Shown here: positions 11,046 through 19,912 of the stretch, in pieces | How the letters are laid out: each line of letters starts with the position of its first letter | Numbering within the stretch: the first letter of the stretch is position 1 | Assembly (NCBI RefSeq): GCF_042408735.1 | Contig: NZ_JBHOQV010000130.1 | Location: forward strand, 1 to 64,000 | Source of the DNA: Thermogemmatispora sp042408735 | GTDB taxonomy: Bacteria; Chloroflexota; Ktedonobacteria; Ktedonobacterales; Ktedonobacteraceae | DNA: 64,000 nt | Direction of reading: 5' to 3' | Notes under the pieces: model-generated | Databases searched by the model: none | Seen by the model: the letters and a program-made list of their open reading frames with translations, nothing else | What the model was told of the DNA's origin: nothing | Program-made: the position numbers and the translations under genes

Positions 11046-13076
11046 TCAGCGCGCGGCTGGCGTGGCGGGCGAGTGAGCCGGGGCAGAAGAGACCACGCCA
11101 GAAGAGGGCCGGACCAGGTCCAGGTACCACAGAGGCTGGCGCTTGCGCAACAATGGTTTGGCCCGGACCACGTTGCCCGGGATCGTCTCGCGGATATCGT
11201 AGGCTAGCTCGCCGGTCAGGGAGCCGGCTACATCGCCGGGCGCGTAGGTCGGCGAGAGCGTTGTCGAGCGCCGGCCAGTGCGTTGCTCGCGGGTGTCGAT
11301 CGTCATCAGCATCAGGGTCGACTCGCCTTCCTCGGCGATCACCTCGCGCCAGGGATAGCTGGCGCAAGAAGGCGAGAAGATGCCGCTGAAGCCATTGGCG
11401 CGCACCCCGTTGGCCTCGCCGCTCCAGTTAGCAATTGTCAGGTAGACATGATGCTCAGCGGCTCGGATGCGCCAGGGCAGGTAGTGCAAGGGATCGTAGC
11501 CCTCGGGCGCCACGTGGGGGCCAAAGGGGACCGCCGTCGGACCTAAGCCGATGGGGTGGGGGAAATTGAGCAGCGTCGGAGCGCAGACCAGGTCGCAGCC
11601 CTTGCCGGCCAGCACGCGCAGCGTCTCCGGGAAGAGCACATCATAGCCCGTCGCCAGACCAATGCGCCCCACCGGGCTATCGAAGGTCGGCAGGCCGAGA
11701 TCGCCCGGCGTGGCCCAACGCCGGTCGGCGCGCGTCAGGTGCAGCTTGCGATAGACCCCGTGAACTCCCTCGGGATCGAGCAGCAGCACCGTATTGTAAT
11801 ATGCCGGCTCGGCCTTTCCATCAATATATGTGCATTCAGCGACCCCCAGGACAATGCTAAGCTGGAACTCGGTAGCCAGGGCCACCAGAGCCTCGGTCTC
11901 GGGACCGGGCACGCGGATGGCGCCGGCCCGCATGCGGGCGGCAAAATCGGGATGAGTGGGATCGGATGGCCCCGGCAATGTCAGCTCCGGCAGAACCAGC
12001 ACATCGGGATAAGCAGGCTCGTGGACGCGCAGGAGCGAGCGCACCACCGACCTCAGACGCTCCAGGCGCGCCTCGCTTGCGCTTGAGGGGGCGGTAGTTC
12101 CTGGCTGCTCGTCGGGCGGAGAGAGCAGCTCGCGCAGTTCAAACTGCACAAAAGCGGCGCAGGAGAGCTGACCGGGGGGCAGCTCATGGGTGTGATAGAG
12201 GCCGTGGAAGCGCAGCGGCTCCCAGAGGTAGGTATTATGCACCAGCGAGACGTACTCGCGCGGGCGGCGGTCCGCCAGCCGATCGCCCAACGGCTCTTCG
12301 CCGGCGGGCCCCCAGCTCTTCGTGCGGCAGCGCTCCAGATCGACCTCGCCGTAGACGATCCCCTCGCCATCGTCGCGGTAAGCCTGGATCGAGCCATCGG
12401 GGTTCAAGATGCAGCTCCCGCCACTGAACTGCACCCCGCGCTCACGCCCGTAGCGGTTAGCGGCGATCAGATAGAGGCCGTTTTCGAAAGCGCGCAGCAT
12501 CCACCAACTGCTGGGGCACTTTTCATCCAGCCAGCCGCAGGGGAAGAGAAGGACCTCGGCCCCGCGCAGCGCGGCCAGACGCGCGGCCTCGAAATACATC
12601 GCATCCATGCATACCAGGATCGCCAGGCGTCCAAAGGGGGTCTCCCAGACCGGCAGGCCCAGATCGCCATCGCGGGCCCAACGAGGCTCGGCGATGTACG
12701 AATGCAGCTTGCGGTACTTGCCGAGCAGGCCCTGGGGTCCAAGGAGAGCCGTCGTATTATAGTAGACATCGGTTTCGGGATCGACTTCGGCCAGGCTGAG
12801 GGCGATGTAGCAGCCATAGGCGGCGGCCAGCTCGGCGAAGCGCGTGCAGGTGGGACCGGGGACAGGCTCGACGTAGGGGGCGATTTCCTCGCGCGACTCC
12901 CAGCAGTAGCCGGTCGTGGCCAGCTCGGGCAACACGATCAGGCGCGCGTCGTGACGGGCGGCCTCCTCGACGAGACGCAACAGGTCGCCGATATTCTGCT
13001 CCTTCTGGCCCGGCTGTGGTGCATACTGGATAGCGGCGACCCGGTACCTGGTAAAGGAGGACGCGGATGTACTCAT
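11046..13076 (-). CDS. Tandem carbon-nitrogen hydrolase (nitrilase superfamily) with an inactive second domain (676 aa)
   Basis: Two complete nitrilase folds in one chain. Domain 1 (about 8-290) has the full triad: Glu51 in LPELATTGY, Lys123 in KYRKLHS, Cys156 in ILVCMDAMYFE. Domain 2 (about 305-620) keeps Glu364 (LPELTLPGP) and Lys444 (YRKLHLT), but the nucleophile is replaced: LATGYDVLFPE has Gly477 where Cys belongs. So only the first half should hydrolyse a C-N bond (amide, nitrile or N-carbamoyl); the second may help oligomerise or bind substrate. The start is ATG 13076 with GGAG nine bases upstream; the longer frame to 13187 is unlikely. It lies 187 bases downstream of the GntR/UTRA regulator on the same strand, which may control it. 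The actual substrate cannot be read from sequence. Confidence 0.9.
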   Translation of the reverse strand: MSTSASSFTRYRVAAIQYAPQPGQKEQNIGDLLRLVEEAARHDARLIVLPELATTGYCWESREEIAPYVEPVPGPTCTRFAELAAAYGCYIALSLAEVDPETDVYYNTTALLGPQGLLGKYRKLHSYIAEPRWARDGDLGLPVWETPFGRLAILVCMDAMYFEAARLAALRGAEVLLFPCGWLDEKCPSSWWMLRAFENGLYLIAANRYGRERGVQFSGGSCILNPDGSIQAYRDDGEGIVYGEVDLERCRTKSWGPAGEEPLGDRLADRRPREYVSLVHNTYLWEPLRFHGLYHTHELPPGQLSCAAFVQFELRELLSPPDEQPGTTAPSSASEARLERLRSVVRSLLRVHEPAYPDVLVLPELTLPGPSDPTHPDFAARMRAGAIRVPGPETEALVALATEFQLSIVLGVAECTYIDGKAEPAYYNTVLLLDPEGVHGVYRKLHLTRADRRWATPGDLGLPTFDSPVGRIGLATGYDVLFPETLRVLAGKGCDLVCAPTLLNFPHPIGLGPTAVPFGPHVAPEGYDPLHYLPWRIRAAEHHVYLTIANWSGEANGVRANGFSGIFSPSCASYPWREVIAEEGESTLMLMTIDTREQRTGRRSTTLSPTYAPGDVAGSLTGELAYDIRETIPGNVVRAKPLLRKRQPLWYLDLVRPSSGVVSSAPAHSPATPAAR

Positions 13077-13263
13077 GCTTGCAAGCTCCAGGCGTGATCG
13101 AGCAAGCGGCGCTGCTCGCGCCGCGCTCACAACCCCTATTATATACCATTGTGGCGAGGGAACGAGTCGGTGGGAACATGGGGTCACCCTCGTCAGCCTG
13201 GGATCCCTCGCGGCCCCTCCCCCGTTCGGCGCCCGGGCCAGGACTTAGGCCGGGCCATTTTGA

Positions 13264-14010
13264 TCAGCGCTCGCCTGGTCCTCGGCGGTAGACGATAAAC
13301 TCCAGGGCATCGGCGACGTGGTAGGCTTGCGAGAAGAGCACGGGCCGCTGTTCCAGCGTGTAGTCGACTTGCTCCAGATAGAGCAGAGGGGTACCCGAGG
13401 AGAGATCGAGCTTCTGCGCCAACCAGCTTTCGGCCAACAAGGGCCGAAGCTGGGCGATACCGTGGTGGACGGTCAGGCCGAGCCGCTGGGCGAGAAAGGC
13501 GTGGAGCGAGTCGCCATAGAGATCGGTCAATTCATAGTTGGCCTCTGCCAGGAGGATCGCCGGTAGACAATCCACCGAGAAGGCCACAGGCCGCTGATCG
13601 GCCAGGAAGACGCGCTCGATCACCAGCACCTCGTCCTCGGGCAGCAGGGAGAGCCGTGTCGCCACATAGGACTGGGCTGGCCTTGTCTGAATGACGATAT
13701 CGCGCGTGGTGGACCTATGTCCCCCCGCGCGGATCAGGTCGCCGATGCTGAAGTTGCGATCAAAGCTGGTTGTCAGTTGCTGCGGATACTGGTTGACAAA
13801 GGTTCCATGACCATGCCGGCGCAGAATTAGCCCTTCTTCGGCCAGTCCCTGCAACGCCTCGCGCAACGTTGTGCGGCTGACGCCCAGGGCCTCGGCCAGC
13901 TCTCCTTCGTTCGGGAGGCGGGAGCCAGGGGGATAGATGCCCGTGCTGATCAGGATGCGCAGCCGCTGACGCACCTGGCTGGCCAGCGCTCTCCTTGCTT
14001 TGAGCGCCAT
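13264..14010 (-). CDS. GntR family transcriptional regulator, HutC subfamily (UTRA domain)
   Basis: N-terminal winged helix of the GntR type (about 8-75: PPGSRLPNEGELAEALGVSR, TTLREALQGLAEEGLI, RRHGHGTFV) followed by a UTRA ligand-binding domain (about 95-245; VIERVFLADQRPVAFSVDCLP, PLLYLEQVDYT, VLFSQAYHVAD). Length 248 is normal. HutC-type regulators sense small metabolites such as sugar phosphates, amino acids or urocanate. The ATG at 14010 follows GGAGGGGG. Its promoter (TTGACA-N17-TAAACT) overlaps an inverted repeat at 14087-14116, which suggests autoregulation. The gene heads a possible operon with the tandem nitrilase (187-base gap); a role in lactate control is possible but not shown. 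Confidence 0.92.
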   Translation of the reverse strand: MALKARRALASQVRQRLRILISTGIYPPGSRLPNEGELAEALGVSRTTLREALQGLAEEGLILRRHGHGTFVNQYPQQLTTSFDRNFSIGDLIRAGGHRSTTRDIVIQTRPAQSYVATRLSLLPEDEVLVIERVFLADQRPVAFSVDCLPAILLAEANYELTDLYGDSLHAFLAQRLGLTVHHGIAQLRPLLAESWLAQKLDLSSGTPLLYLEQVDYTLEQRPVLFSQAYHVADALEFIVYRRGPGER

Positions 14011-14086
14011 GTAACCCCCTCCCTGCTCATGCTTGATTGTTGAGAGCAGAGCAGGTAGACTAGAGATATGGCACAGAGGCAGTCAC

Positions 14087-14131
14087 GAGTGTTTGAGGTT
14101 GAGTTTACACACTCGATGCAGAGATGTCAAG
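14087..14131 (-). promoter_or_regulatory. gntR promoter overlapping an inverted-repeat operator candidate
   Basis: On the minus strand TTGACA (14126-14131) is followed after 17 bases by TAAACT (14103-14108). The -10 lies inside an inverted repeat, CGAGTGT (14087-14093) and ACACTCG (14110-14116). Its position over the -10 fits a repressor site, most simply the GntR protein itself. Confidence 0.5.
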
Positions 14132-14198
14132 TGGTTTATATGATTGGCGGTTCCTGCTGTAAAAAAGGTGATTGCTTTGAGAATCGGTGCGACCGCTG

Positions 14199-14220
14199 CA
14201 GGCCGGAGGCCTCCGGCCTG
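14199..14220. repeat. Perfect 22-bp palindrome plus adjacent hairpin in the gntR/kinase intergenic region
   Basis: A perfect palindrome whose half-site is CAGGCCGGAGG. About 15 bases further right is a second small hairpin with arms CGTCGG and CCGACG. The stretch 14230-14255 resembles 17705-17730 near the TnpB relic (both hold GTCGG, a pyrimidine, then TCCCGA and later CGAAAA). It may be an old IS200/IS605-type end or a transcription-factor site. The remaining intergenic bases (14132-14724) show no gene. Confidence 0.45.
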
Positions 14221-14619
14221 GAGGGCTAAAACGTCGGCTCCCGACGAAAACCGGCGCACTCGCCCCCCGCTTGAGCGACCGTTGCCCGGAGCTGGCCCTA
14301 TCCTTCTCCCTCTGTGCCTCGCTTTCCGTGACCGGTAACCGGTTGAACGTTAGTTAGTTTATCGCCTGCTTGATCGGTCGATCTGTTCCCTGCTGGGCGG
14401 TCGACGGATCGCTAAAAAAGCTGACGAGATTACTTGCTGGTTGGGCCTTTCTCTCGAGAGGGTGGCCAGCAAGCTGATGGATAGAAGTGAGGCCGAGAGG
14501 AACCTGTTGCAAAGCAGACGCCACCCTGCAAGCCTCACTCCGTCTGATTGCCAGGGCTGAGGCCGAGGCTGAGCGGATGGCGTGCGGGGAGGCTGGCGAG
14601 GTTGCGATGCTTTCCACAT

Positions 14620-14648
14620 TTGTTCCTCGACTTGTATCCCTCTACTAT
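14620..14648 (+). promoter_or_regulatory. Promoter candidate for the second histidine kinase (TTGTTC-N17-TACTAT)
   Basis: TTGTTC at 14620-14625 and TACTAT at 14643-14648, with an overlapping TATAGT. A start near 14655 leaves a 70-base leader before the ATG at 14725. Confidence 0.4.
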
Positions 14649-14724
14649 AGTGAGAAAGAACGGGAAGGCCGGCGGCCTGGCCTTCTCGCTGTCAGATCTG
14701 CGCCATCCGCTACGTTGGTGATCC

Positions 14725-17241
14725 ATGCAGAGCAGCGAATCGTTTAGCAGTGCAAGCACGGACTCATTGAAGTTGCTCCCTCCCTATCTGGCCGCTGCCC
14801 AGGCTGACCCGGTGCAGTTCCAGCAGCTCAGGCAGCAAGAGCAGGCTATGAGCGCCACCAGTCTTTTGCCCGCGCCCTTTCGCGCCCGGCTCTTTACGCT
14901 TCTGACCTACCAGCGGCCTGTGCCCCACTGTCTGCACTATCTTCTGGCCTGGCTCCTTCATCAGGGGCAGAGGGTCACGACCATCGCTGCGCTCTTGCGA
15001 GAGCCTGTCAGCGATGAGGAGCGCGCGGCCCAGCTTGCGCTGCTGGCTGCTCAGCCCGAGCCATTGCAGCACTGGCCCGAGCCGGCCACTGCCCTGGAGC
15101 AGGCCCTGCTCTGGGCCGCCGCGGCTTTGCTCTTGCCGGGCGAGCAGAGCGAGCAGGCCCGGCAGGAACTGCGGCGTCTGCTGGTACCCGGCGCCTATGC
15201 CTCACTGCAGGCTTTTCTGGCCTTTGTGGAGACCTGTCATCTCTGGATCGCGGCCTATCCAGAGCAGGCCCGCGCTGCTGATGAGCAGGCGCGGCAGCAT
15301 CTCCTGCGCCACCTGCCGGACTATGAGCCGGAGGAGCGGGAGCATCTACGTTCGCTGCTTGCTCGGCTCGACTCGTGCACGGACGAAGCCGTCTTGCGGC
15401 ATGAGCTTGAGCTTTATCGTCGTCGGCTGCGGGCTGTCTTAGAGGCCAGTGGCGACAGTGTACTGCTCTACGATCATCGCGGGCGTCTGGTCTATCTCAA
15501 CGCTGTGGCCCGTCGGCTGCTGCCCCTCTTGCAGCCTGATCATGCCCGACTGGCGGCTCTGAGCGCGGCCGGCGAGGAAGGCCAGCCTCGGGTAGGGGAG
15601 ACAGTTGAGGCGGTCGAGGAGCTGCTACTCAGCGAGGCCCCCACCTCTGCGCCGCTCAAGCGCATTCTCCAGGAGGGGCAGGCCATCGCTGGGGAGCAGG
15701 CGGTTGATATCAAGATCAAGCTTGCTGGAGGTGAAGAAGCCATCTTCAGCTTCAGCGGCGCACCCGTGCGCGGCAGTCGCGGCCAGATCATTGGGGCGGT
15801 CATCATCGGACGTGAGGTTACTGCGCGGCGGCGGCTGGAGCAGCGCGCTCACAGGGCTCTGGAAGCTTTGCTGGCCATGGCTGAGGCCCTCGTCCAGCCC
15901 GGCGAAGAGCCGCTGCCCCTCCAGGCCCAGGGGGAACAGCAGAGCGGTGAAGGCCAGACACGTCTGGTCATGCTGCGTCTGGGGGAGCTAACGCGCCAGG
16001 TGCTTGGCTGTCGGCGGGTGGCCATGCTCGGACTGGAGCGTGGAACCGAGCGCATCCAGCACGTCGCCGTCACAGGGGTCACTCCCCAGCAAGAGCGACT
16101 CTGGCAAGAGATCGTGCTTGGGGTGCCGCTGGGCGCCTTTCTGAGCGCCCCCCTGCTGGAACGGCTGCGTGCCGGGGAAAGCCTGCTCATCGACCTCGCA
16201 GCCCCTGAATTTGAGCACCTGCGCCGCCAGGTCCGCAGCTACCCTCTGCGGGCCTTACTCGTCATCCCCATGTGCCTGCGAGAGCGGCTCATAGGTCTCC
16301 TGAGCGTCGACTACGGGCCTGAAGAGCACAGCTACAGCCCTGACGAGCTGGCCCTGGCGGCAGCCGTGGCCCGGATGGCCACCCTCGTCCTCGAACGCGA
16401 GCATTTGCTAGAAGAGCGAGCCGAGGCGCGAGCCAGTGTGCTGGCCCTGCGCGAGGCCAACCGCCGCATGGATGAATTCATCAGCTTCGCCAGCCATGAG
16501 CTGCGGGCCCCGCTGACCGTCCTTAAGGCCAATGCCCAACTGATCAAGCGGCTCCTGCAAAAAGCCAGCGTCCTTGGTCGCGATCTGGGCGGCGCGGCTG
16601 GCAGCGGCCCGACCAGGCAGTCCCCGCTCCAGGTGCAGCCTGTGCTCCAGCGCCTGGCCAGCATTCCCGAGCTGCTTGACCGCTCGATCGCCCAGGTCGA
16701 TCTGCTGGATCGTCTCGTTGGGGACCTCCTGGATTTCTCGCGCATCCAGTCAGAGACCTTACAGTTGGTCCGTCGGCGCTGTGATCTGGCGGCGATCGTA
16801 CGTGAGGTGGTACAGAGTCAGCAACAGGTGCACCCTGGACGCGACCTCCGCCTCAGTATCGAGAGCGCCGGGGAGGTCGTGGTCGAGGTCGATGCCGTCC
16901 GCATCGGTCAGGTGCTGACTAATTATCTGCTCAACGCCATTCGCTATGCGCCTCCTGAGCGCCCCATTGAGGTGCGCCTCCTCGTGGAAGGCCAGCAGGC
17001 TCGGGTGTTGGTACGTGACGAGGGGCCGGGCGTGCCGCCTGAGCTGCAGCAGCGCATCTGGGAGCGCTTCTATCGCGCGCCCGGTATCCCCGTTCAGGAA
17101 GGCTCGCCCGTTGGGCTAGGGCTGGGCCTGCACATCTGTCGGACCATCATCCAGCTTCACGGCGGGCAGGTGGGGTTGGAGAGCAAACCTGGCCAGGGAG
17201 CGACCTTCTGGTTCGCTTTGCCCCTGGCTTACTCCGACTAG
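14725..17241 (+). CDS. Soluble sensor histidine kinase with PAS and GAF domains (838 aa)
   Basis: No membrane segment is visible. Residues 1-225 are a helical, Leu/Ala/Gln-rich sensor region of unknown type. A PAS domain follows (about 232-375, from VLEASGDSVLLYDHRGRLVY to the C-terminal IIGREVTARRR), then a GAF domain (about 400-555), a coiled coil, and HisKA with FASHELRAPL (His591). The HisKA second helix is stretched by a Gly/Ser/Gln insertion (about 612-640) before the conserved LDRLVGDLLDFSRIQ. The HATPase_c end has NYLLNAIRYAPPE, VRDEGPGVPP and GLGLGLHICR. All catalytic motifs are intact. No response regulator is adjacent. The Shine-Dalgarno is weak (TTGGTG). Ligand unknown. Confidence 0.92.
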   Translation: MQSSESFSSASTDSLKLLPPYLAAAQADPVQFQQLRQQEQAMSATSLLPAPFRARLFTLLTYQRPVPHCLHYLLAWLLHQGQRVTTIAALLREPVSDEERAAQLALLAAQPEPLQHWPEPATALEQALLWAAAALLLPGEQSEQARQELRRLLVPGAYASLQAFLAFVETCHLWIAAYPEQARAADEQARQHLLRHLPDYEPEEREHLRSLLARLDSCTDEAVLRHELELYRRRLRAVLEASGDSVLLYDHRGRLVYLNAVARRLLPLLQPDHARLAALSAAGEEGQPRVGETVEAVEELLLSEAPTSAPLKRILQEGQAIAGEQAVDIKIKLAGGEEAIFSFSGAPVRGSRGQIIGAVIIGREVTARRRLEQRAHRALEALLAMAEALVQPGEEPLPLQAQGEQQSGEGQTRLVMLRLGELTRQVLGCRRVAMLGLERGTERIQHVAVTGVTPQQERLWQEIVLGVPLGAFLSAPLLERLRAGESLLIDLAAPEFEHLRRQVRSYPLRALLVIPMCLRERLIGLLSVDYGPEEHSYSPDELALAAAVARMATLVLEREHLLEERAEARASVLALREANRRMDEFISFASHELRAPLTVLKANAQLIKRLLQKASVLGRDLGGAAGSGPTRQSPLQVQPVLQRLASIPELLDRSIAQVDLLDRLVGDLLDFSRIQSETLQLVRRRCDLAAIVREVVQSQQQVHPGRDLRLSIESAGEVVVEVDAVRIGQVLTNYLLNAIRYAPPERPIEVRLLVEGQQARVLVRDEGPGVPPELQQRIWERFYRAPGIPVQEGSPVGLGLGLHICRTIIQLHGGQVGLESKPGQGATFWFALPLAYSD

Positions 17242-17600
17242 GTGGGCAGCGCAAAGCTGGCCAGGCCCGATTGGACCGCCCTGGCGGCTTTCGGCTCTCG
17301 CTGGCCTTCACCCGGGCCAGATCTGCCTTGCTGCTGAGTGAAGGACATACCAGCGGCCACCTGGAATTGTAGGCTGAGCCGCTCAGACCAGCTTTTCCCT
17401 GCCCAGTCAGGGAGGAGTCTGCGATCCATTGCCTGGCGATCTTGCCTGCGCCAGCTACGCCTGCTCTCTGGCAAGCGGAACGCCCCACGGAGTGGAGAGA
17501 GGCCCTCTCAGCAGCATGCTTCTCATGTGCTCCAAAGACGTGATCCTGCATCCCAAGCCTGCTTATGACAGCCTCTTCCGCTGTGTGCAGGGCGGTGAAC

Positions 17601-17642
17601 GGCCGGGCTATCCCGGCCTTCAGGGAGGGGAAAACCGTCCCT
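17601..17642. repeat. Two adjacent stem-loops upstream of the TnpB relic
   Basis: GGCCGGG (17601-17607) pairs with CCCGGCC (17612-17618) across four bases, followed by an imperfect stem with arms AGGGAGG and CCGTCCCT around GGAAAA (17622-17642). They lie in a 900-base stretch without genes (17242-18153) and probably belong to the decayed insertion sequence. Confidence 0.4.
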
Positions 17643-17719
17643 GCGCCACAGCAGCGAAGGTACGGTTAAAACCCTGACTATGAACAAAGCAGGGCGGAAA
17701 CAAGTCGGTTCCCGATGCC

Positions 17720-18034
17720 GAAAAGGGTACGTTCACAGCGATGGTCGGCCTCAAGGCCGCATGGCCGGGCGCCCCTTCGTCTTCGTAGATCCGAAAGGCG
17801 CATCACAGACCTGTTCCAATGGCGGGACTGGGCGCGAGAGGATCTGAGAAGGACGAAGGCATTCTCGCGGATGCGGGGGGAACTGGATTGGAATATGGCA
17901 TCGGCAAAGGTCAGCAGAGGTCTGGGAGGCAAGCAGCTTTCGGTCGGGACGCGGCCAGGGTCGGCAACGACGTCGAAGCCTCCGGCTGGCTAGTAGCCGG
18001 AGCTACGTTCACGAACCCGGTCAGGACTCTGTAG
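17720..18034 (+). pseudogene. Decayed TnpB (IS200/IS605-type OrfB) C-terminal fragment
   Basis: One frame around 17757-17800 reads MAGRPFVFVDPKGASQTCS, an excellent match to the TnpB consensus KAAWAGR-x-VVFVDP-x-xTSQTCSxCG just before the zinc finger. The second finger cysteine is lost (CSNGG), a stop follows, and the rest continues in another frame (EDLRRTKAFSRMRGELD and so on, against the expected RTHSCxxCGLxLDRDxNAA), so the third RuvC aspartate is also gone. The N-terminal two thirds are missing. TnpB is the RNA-guided nuclease of these elements; this copy is dead. Frame breaks and the loss of two catalytic features make it a relic rather than a sequencing error. Confidence 0.7.
17980..18012 (+). 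mobile_element. Right-end hairpin and TTCAC of the IS200/IS605-type relic
   Basis: CTCCGGCT (17980-17987) pairs with AGCCGGAG (17995-18002), and six bases on is TTCAC (18008-18012). A hairpin just past the tnpB stop followed by a TTCAC-like cleavage tetranucleotide/pentanucleotide is the usual right-end layout in this family and the 3' part of its guide (omega) RNA. No tnpA or convincing left end is seen. Confidence 0.5.
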
Positions 18035-18153
18035 CGAGCGCCAGCCACAAAGGCTAGAGCAGGCGCGAGAGCCAGGTGAGAGGGAGGGACTCCCCCACTC
18101 TCCCTGGCTCATCTTCGGCTCGCTGGCTGCCAGGCAACCCGACACACCCTCAC

Positions 18154-18780
18154 TCAGCTTCCCAGGACAGCCAGCAGCATTGCCACCAACCCGATGATAC
18201 GTAGGCCGTCGCCGATGTTATCGACCAGCAGAGAATCCACGAAGAAATACTTCTGGAAGATCATCAGATAGCCCAGGCCCAGGAAGAGGAAGGCCGTCCC
18301 CATCAGAAAAGCGAAGCGAGTCGGCTTCTTGAGCAGGGCCGTGGTATACAAATAGAAAATGCCCAGGCACAGAAGCGAGCGAGAGCCGCTTAGGGTCGCG
18401 CGGAGGCCAACATTCGGCAGATCGGGCAGGATCGGGGAGAGCAGGCCGATACAGAAGGCCGCCAGCGAGCAAATAATCTGCAGGCGCAGCAGGGCGTTTA
18501 GATACTCGTCCGAATTATTGAGCAGACTCAGCAAAATAAAGAGATAGGCGCAAGCCTGGCCCAGGTAAAGGAACCAGTCGGTATGGAGCGTCACGCTCGT
18601 CACCAGCATCGACAGCAAATCGGCCAGGCCAGTAAGCGCGATCATCCCCATCGAGATTCCCAACATCAGCAGGCGTGTGCTGCGCACCTGGGGATAGGCG
18701 ACCGCCACGCGCAGGGTCACAAAGAGCGTAATTGCGATCAGAATAATTGCCAGCACGATGGGCATCCAACTGAAACCCAC
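18154..18780 (-). CDS. Polytopic membrane protein of unknown function (208 aa)
   Basis: About seven hydrophobic segments, at residues ~7-25, 38-60, 68-85, 97-118, 130-147, 152-172 and 188-206, with little soluble loop. The GTG start at 18780 has GGAGG five to six bases upstream and is preferred over the in-frame ATG six codons later. I do not recognise a family; the seven-helix pattern recalls 7TM sensor modules of Ktedonobacteria histidine kinases, here standing alone. It follows the 331-residue hypothetical by 136 bases on the same strand and may be cotranscribed with it. Confidence 0.7.
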   Translation of the reverse strand: MGFSWMPIVLAIILIAITLFVTLRVAVAYPQVRSTRLLMLGISMGMIALTGLADLLSMLVTSVTLHTDWFLYLGQACAYLFILLSLLNNSDEYLNALLRLQIICSLAAFCIGLLSPILPDLPNVGLRATLSGSRSLLCLGIFYLYTTALLKKPTRFAFLMGTAFLFLGLGYLMIFQKYFFVDSLLVDNIGDGLRIIGLVAMLLAVLGS

Positions 18781-18916
18781 GTTTGCCTCCTTCCTAGCGA
18801 GCGAGAGCTAGAAGAAACCAGGAAATAGCCAGAACCAGAAAGAGTGCAGTCGGACCAGGCGAGGACCGTCTCTGCGCGGCAGCGGAGTGGGCGTCGCGAT
18901 TGATTCGCCGGTCGAC

Positions 18917-19912
18917 TCAAGGCTCGAAGAGCCGTTCAGCGCTAACAGGGCGCCCGTTGGGATCAACCAGTTCCACACGCCGCATTTTCACCAGGACCTG
19001 CAGGGCAGCCAGGACATCGGCCAGCTCCATCCCCGTGCTCTGGGCCAGCTCGGCGATGCTCTGGATCCCATCGATGGCGGCATGAAGGCGGCGGGCCCGC
19101 TTGTCGCCGATAGCTGCCGAGCGCGCGAAAGGATTCTCAGAAGTCAACAATTCGGCATCCTCCTTCCGCCGGGGAATCAGGGCTGTCAGAGGCACCGGCT
19201 GCGATTGGCGGCCTGGGCCTGGAGTGCGGGCAAAAGCTGGAGATCCTGCCATACCTGGCACCATCGTCGCCGGTCCCGGCCCAGGTCCAGGAGCGGCTGA
19301 GGTCCCCGTCGGCAGGGGGAGAAGCAGGCCGCGCTGAGTGGCCAGGCCGATGGTCTGGCGCAGCAAGGTCGTGATGGCCTGTTGCAGGTCAGCCTGGGGC
19401 GGGTAGCCCACGAAGAACAGATAGGTCAGGGCGAAAGGCAGCGGCTCCTGGGGTCCTGGAGTGGCAGGCGGAGGAGGGAGCAAGACAGGGCTGCTCATGA
19501 AACCGCCGAGACAGTAATGGCAGGCATACTGATGCAGCAAGCTCACCTGCGGCGGAGGAAAGAGGGCCTCAATAGCAAAGGTCTGAATGGGCCGCTGCTC
19601 AAAGGCGAAGCGCTGAGCGATCAGCAGCATCTGCTCATTATAGGTAATCTGCTCTGGCAGAGAGGGATCGCGGGGAAGCATCGTGCGCAGATGGAGCACG
19701 GACGTGCGGGCCGGTGTCAGGAGCGGTGTCCAAAACTCGATCAACTCCGTCTGAAAGTGCTCGATAAAGGCATAACAGAGCCACTGGAAGAGTTCATCGA
19801 TTGTATACATAGCGGCAACAGCGCGCAAGAGGAGGTTCATCACCACAAACTGTTGCCTGCGCGCATCTGGAGAACCGGCTCTGCCTTGAGGGTACTGGCT
19901 GCTCATGAGCAA
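18917..19912 (-). CDS. Hypothetical protein with GAF-like N-terminus and winged-helix-like C-terminus (331 aa)
   Basis: Residues ~20-200 (VMNLLLRAVAAMYTIDELFQ onward) have the length and hydrophobic rhythm of a GAF-like sensor, but no motif I can name. A Pro/Gly/Ala linker follows (about 205-245), then a C-terminal helical block (about 275-331; GIQSIAELAQSTGMELADVL, ALQVLVKMRRVELVD) that resembles the small C-terminal helix-turn-helix found after DUF4388-like modules in Ktedonobacteria. The start is uncertain: TTG 19912 has AGAGG six bases upstream, while ATG 19906 has it twelve away. A minus-strand TTGACA-N18-TATGGT promoter candidate lies at 20123-20152. A role in signalling is a guess. Confidence 0.65.
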   Translation of the reverse strand: MLMSSQYPQGRAGSPDARRQQFVVMNLLLRAVAAMYTIDELFQWLCYAFIEHFQTELIEFWTPLLTPARTSVLHLRTMLPRDPSLPEQITYNEQMLLIAQRFAFEQRPIQTFAIEALFPPPQVSLLHQYACHYCLGGFMSSPVLLPPPPATPGPQEPLPFALTYLFFVGYPPQADLQQAITTLLRQTIGLATQRGLLLPLPTGTSAAPGPGPGPATMVPGMAGSPAFARTPGPGRQSQPVPLTALIPRRKEDAELLTSENPFARSAAIGDKRARRLHAAIDGIQSIAELAQSTGMELADVLAALQVLVKMRRVELVDPNGRPVSAERLFEP

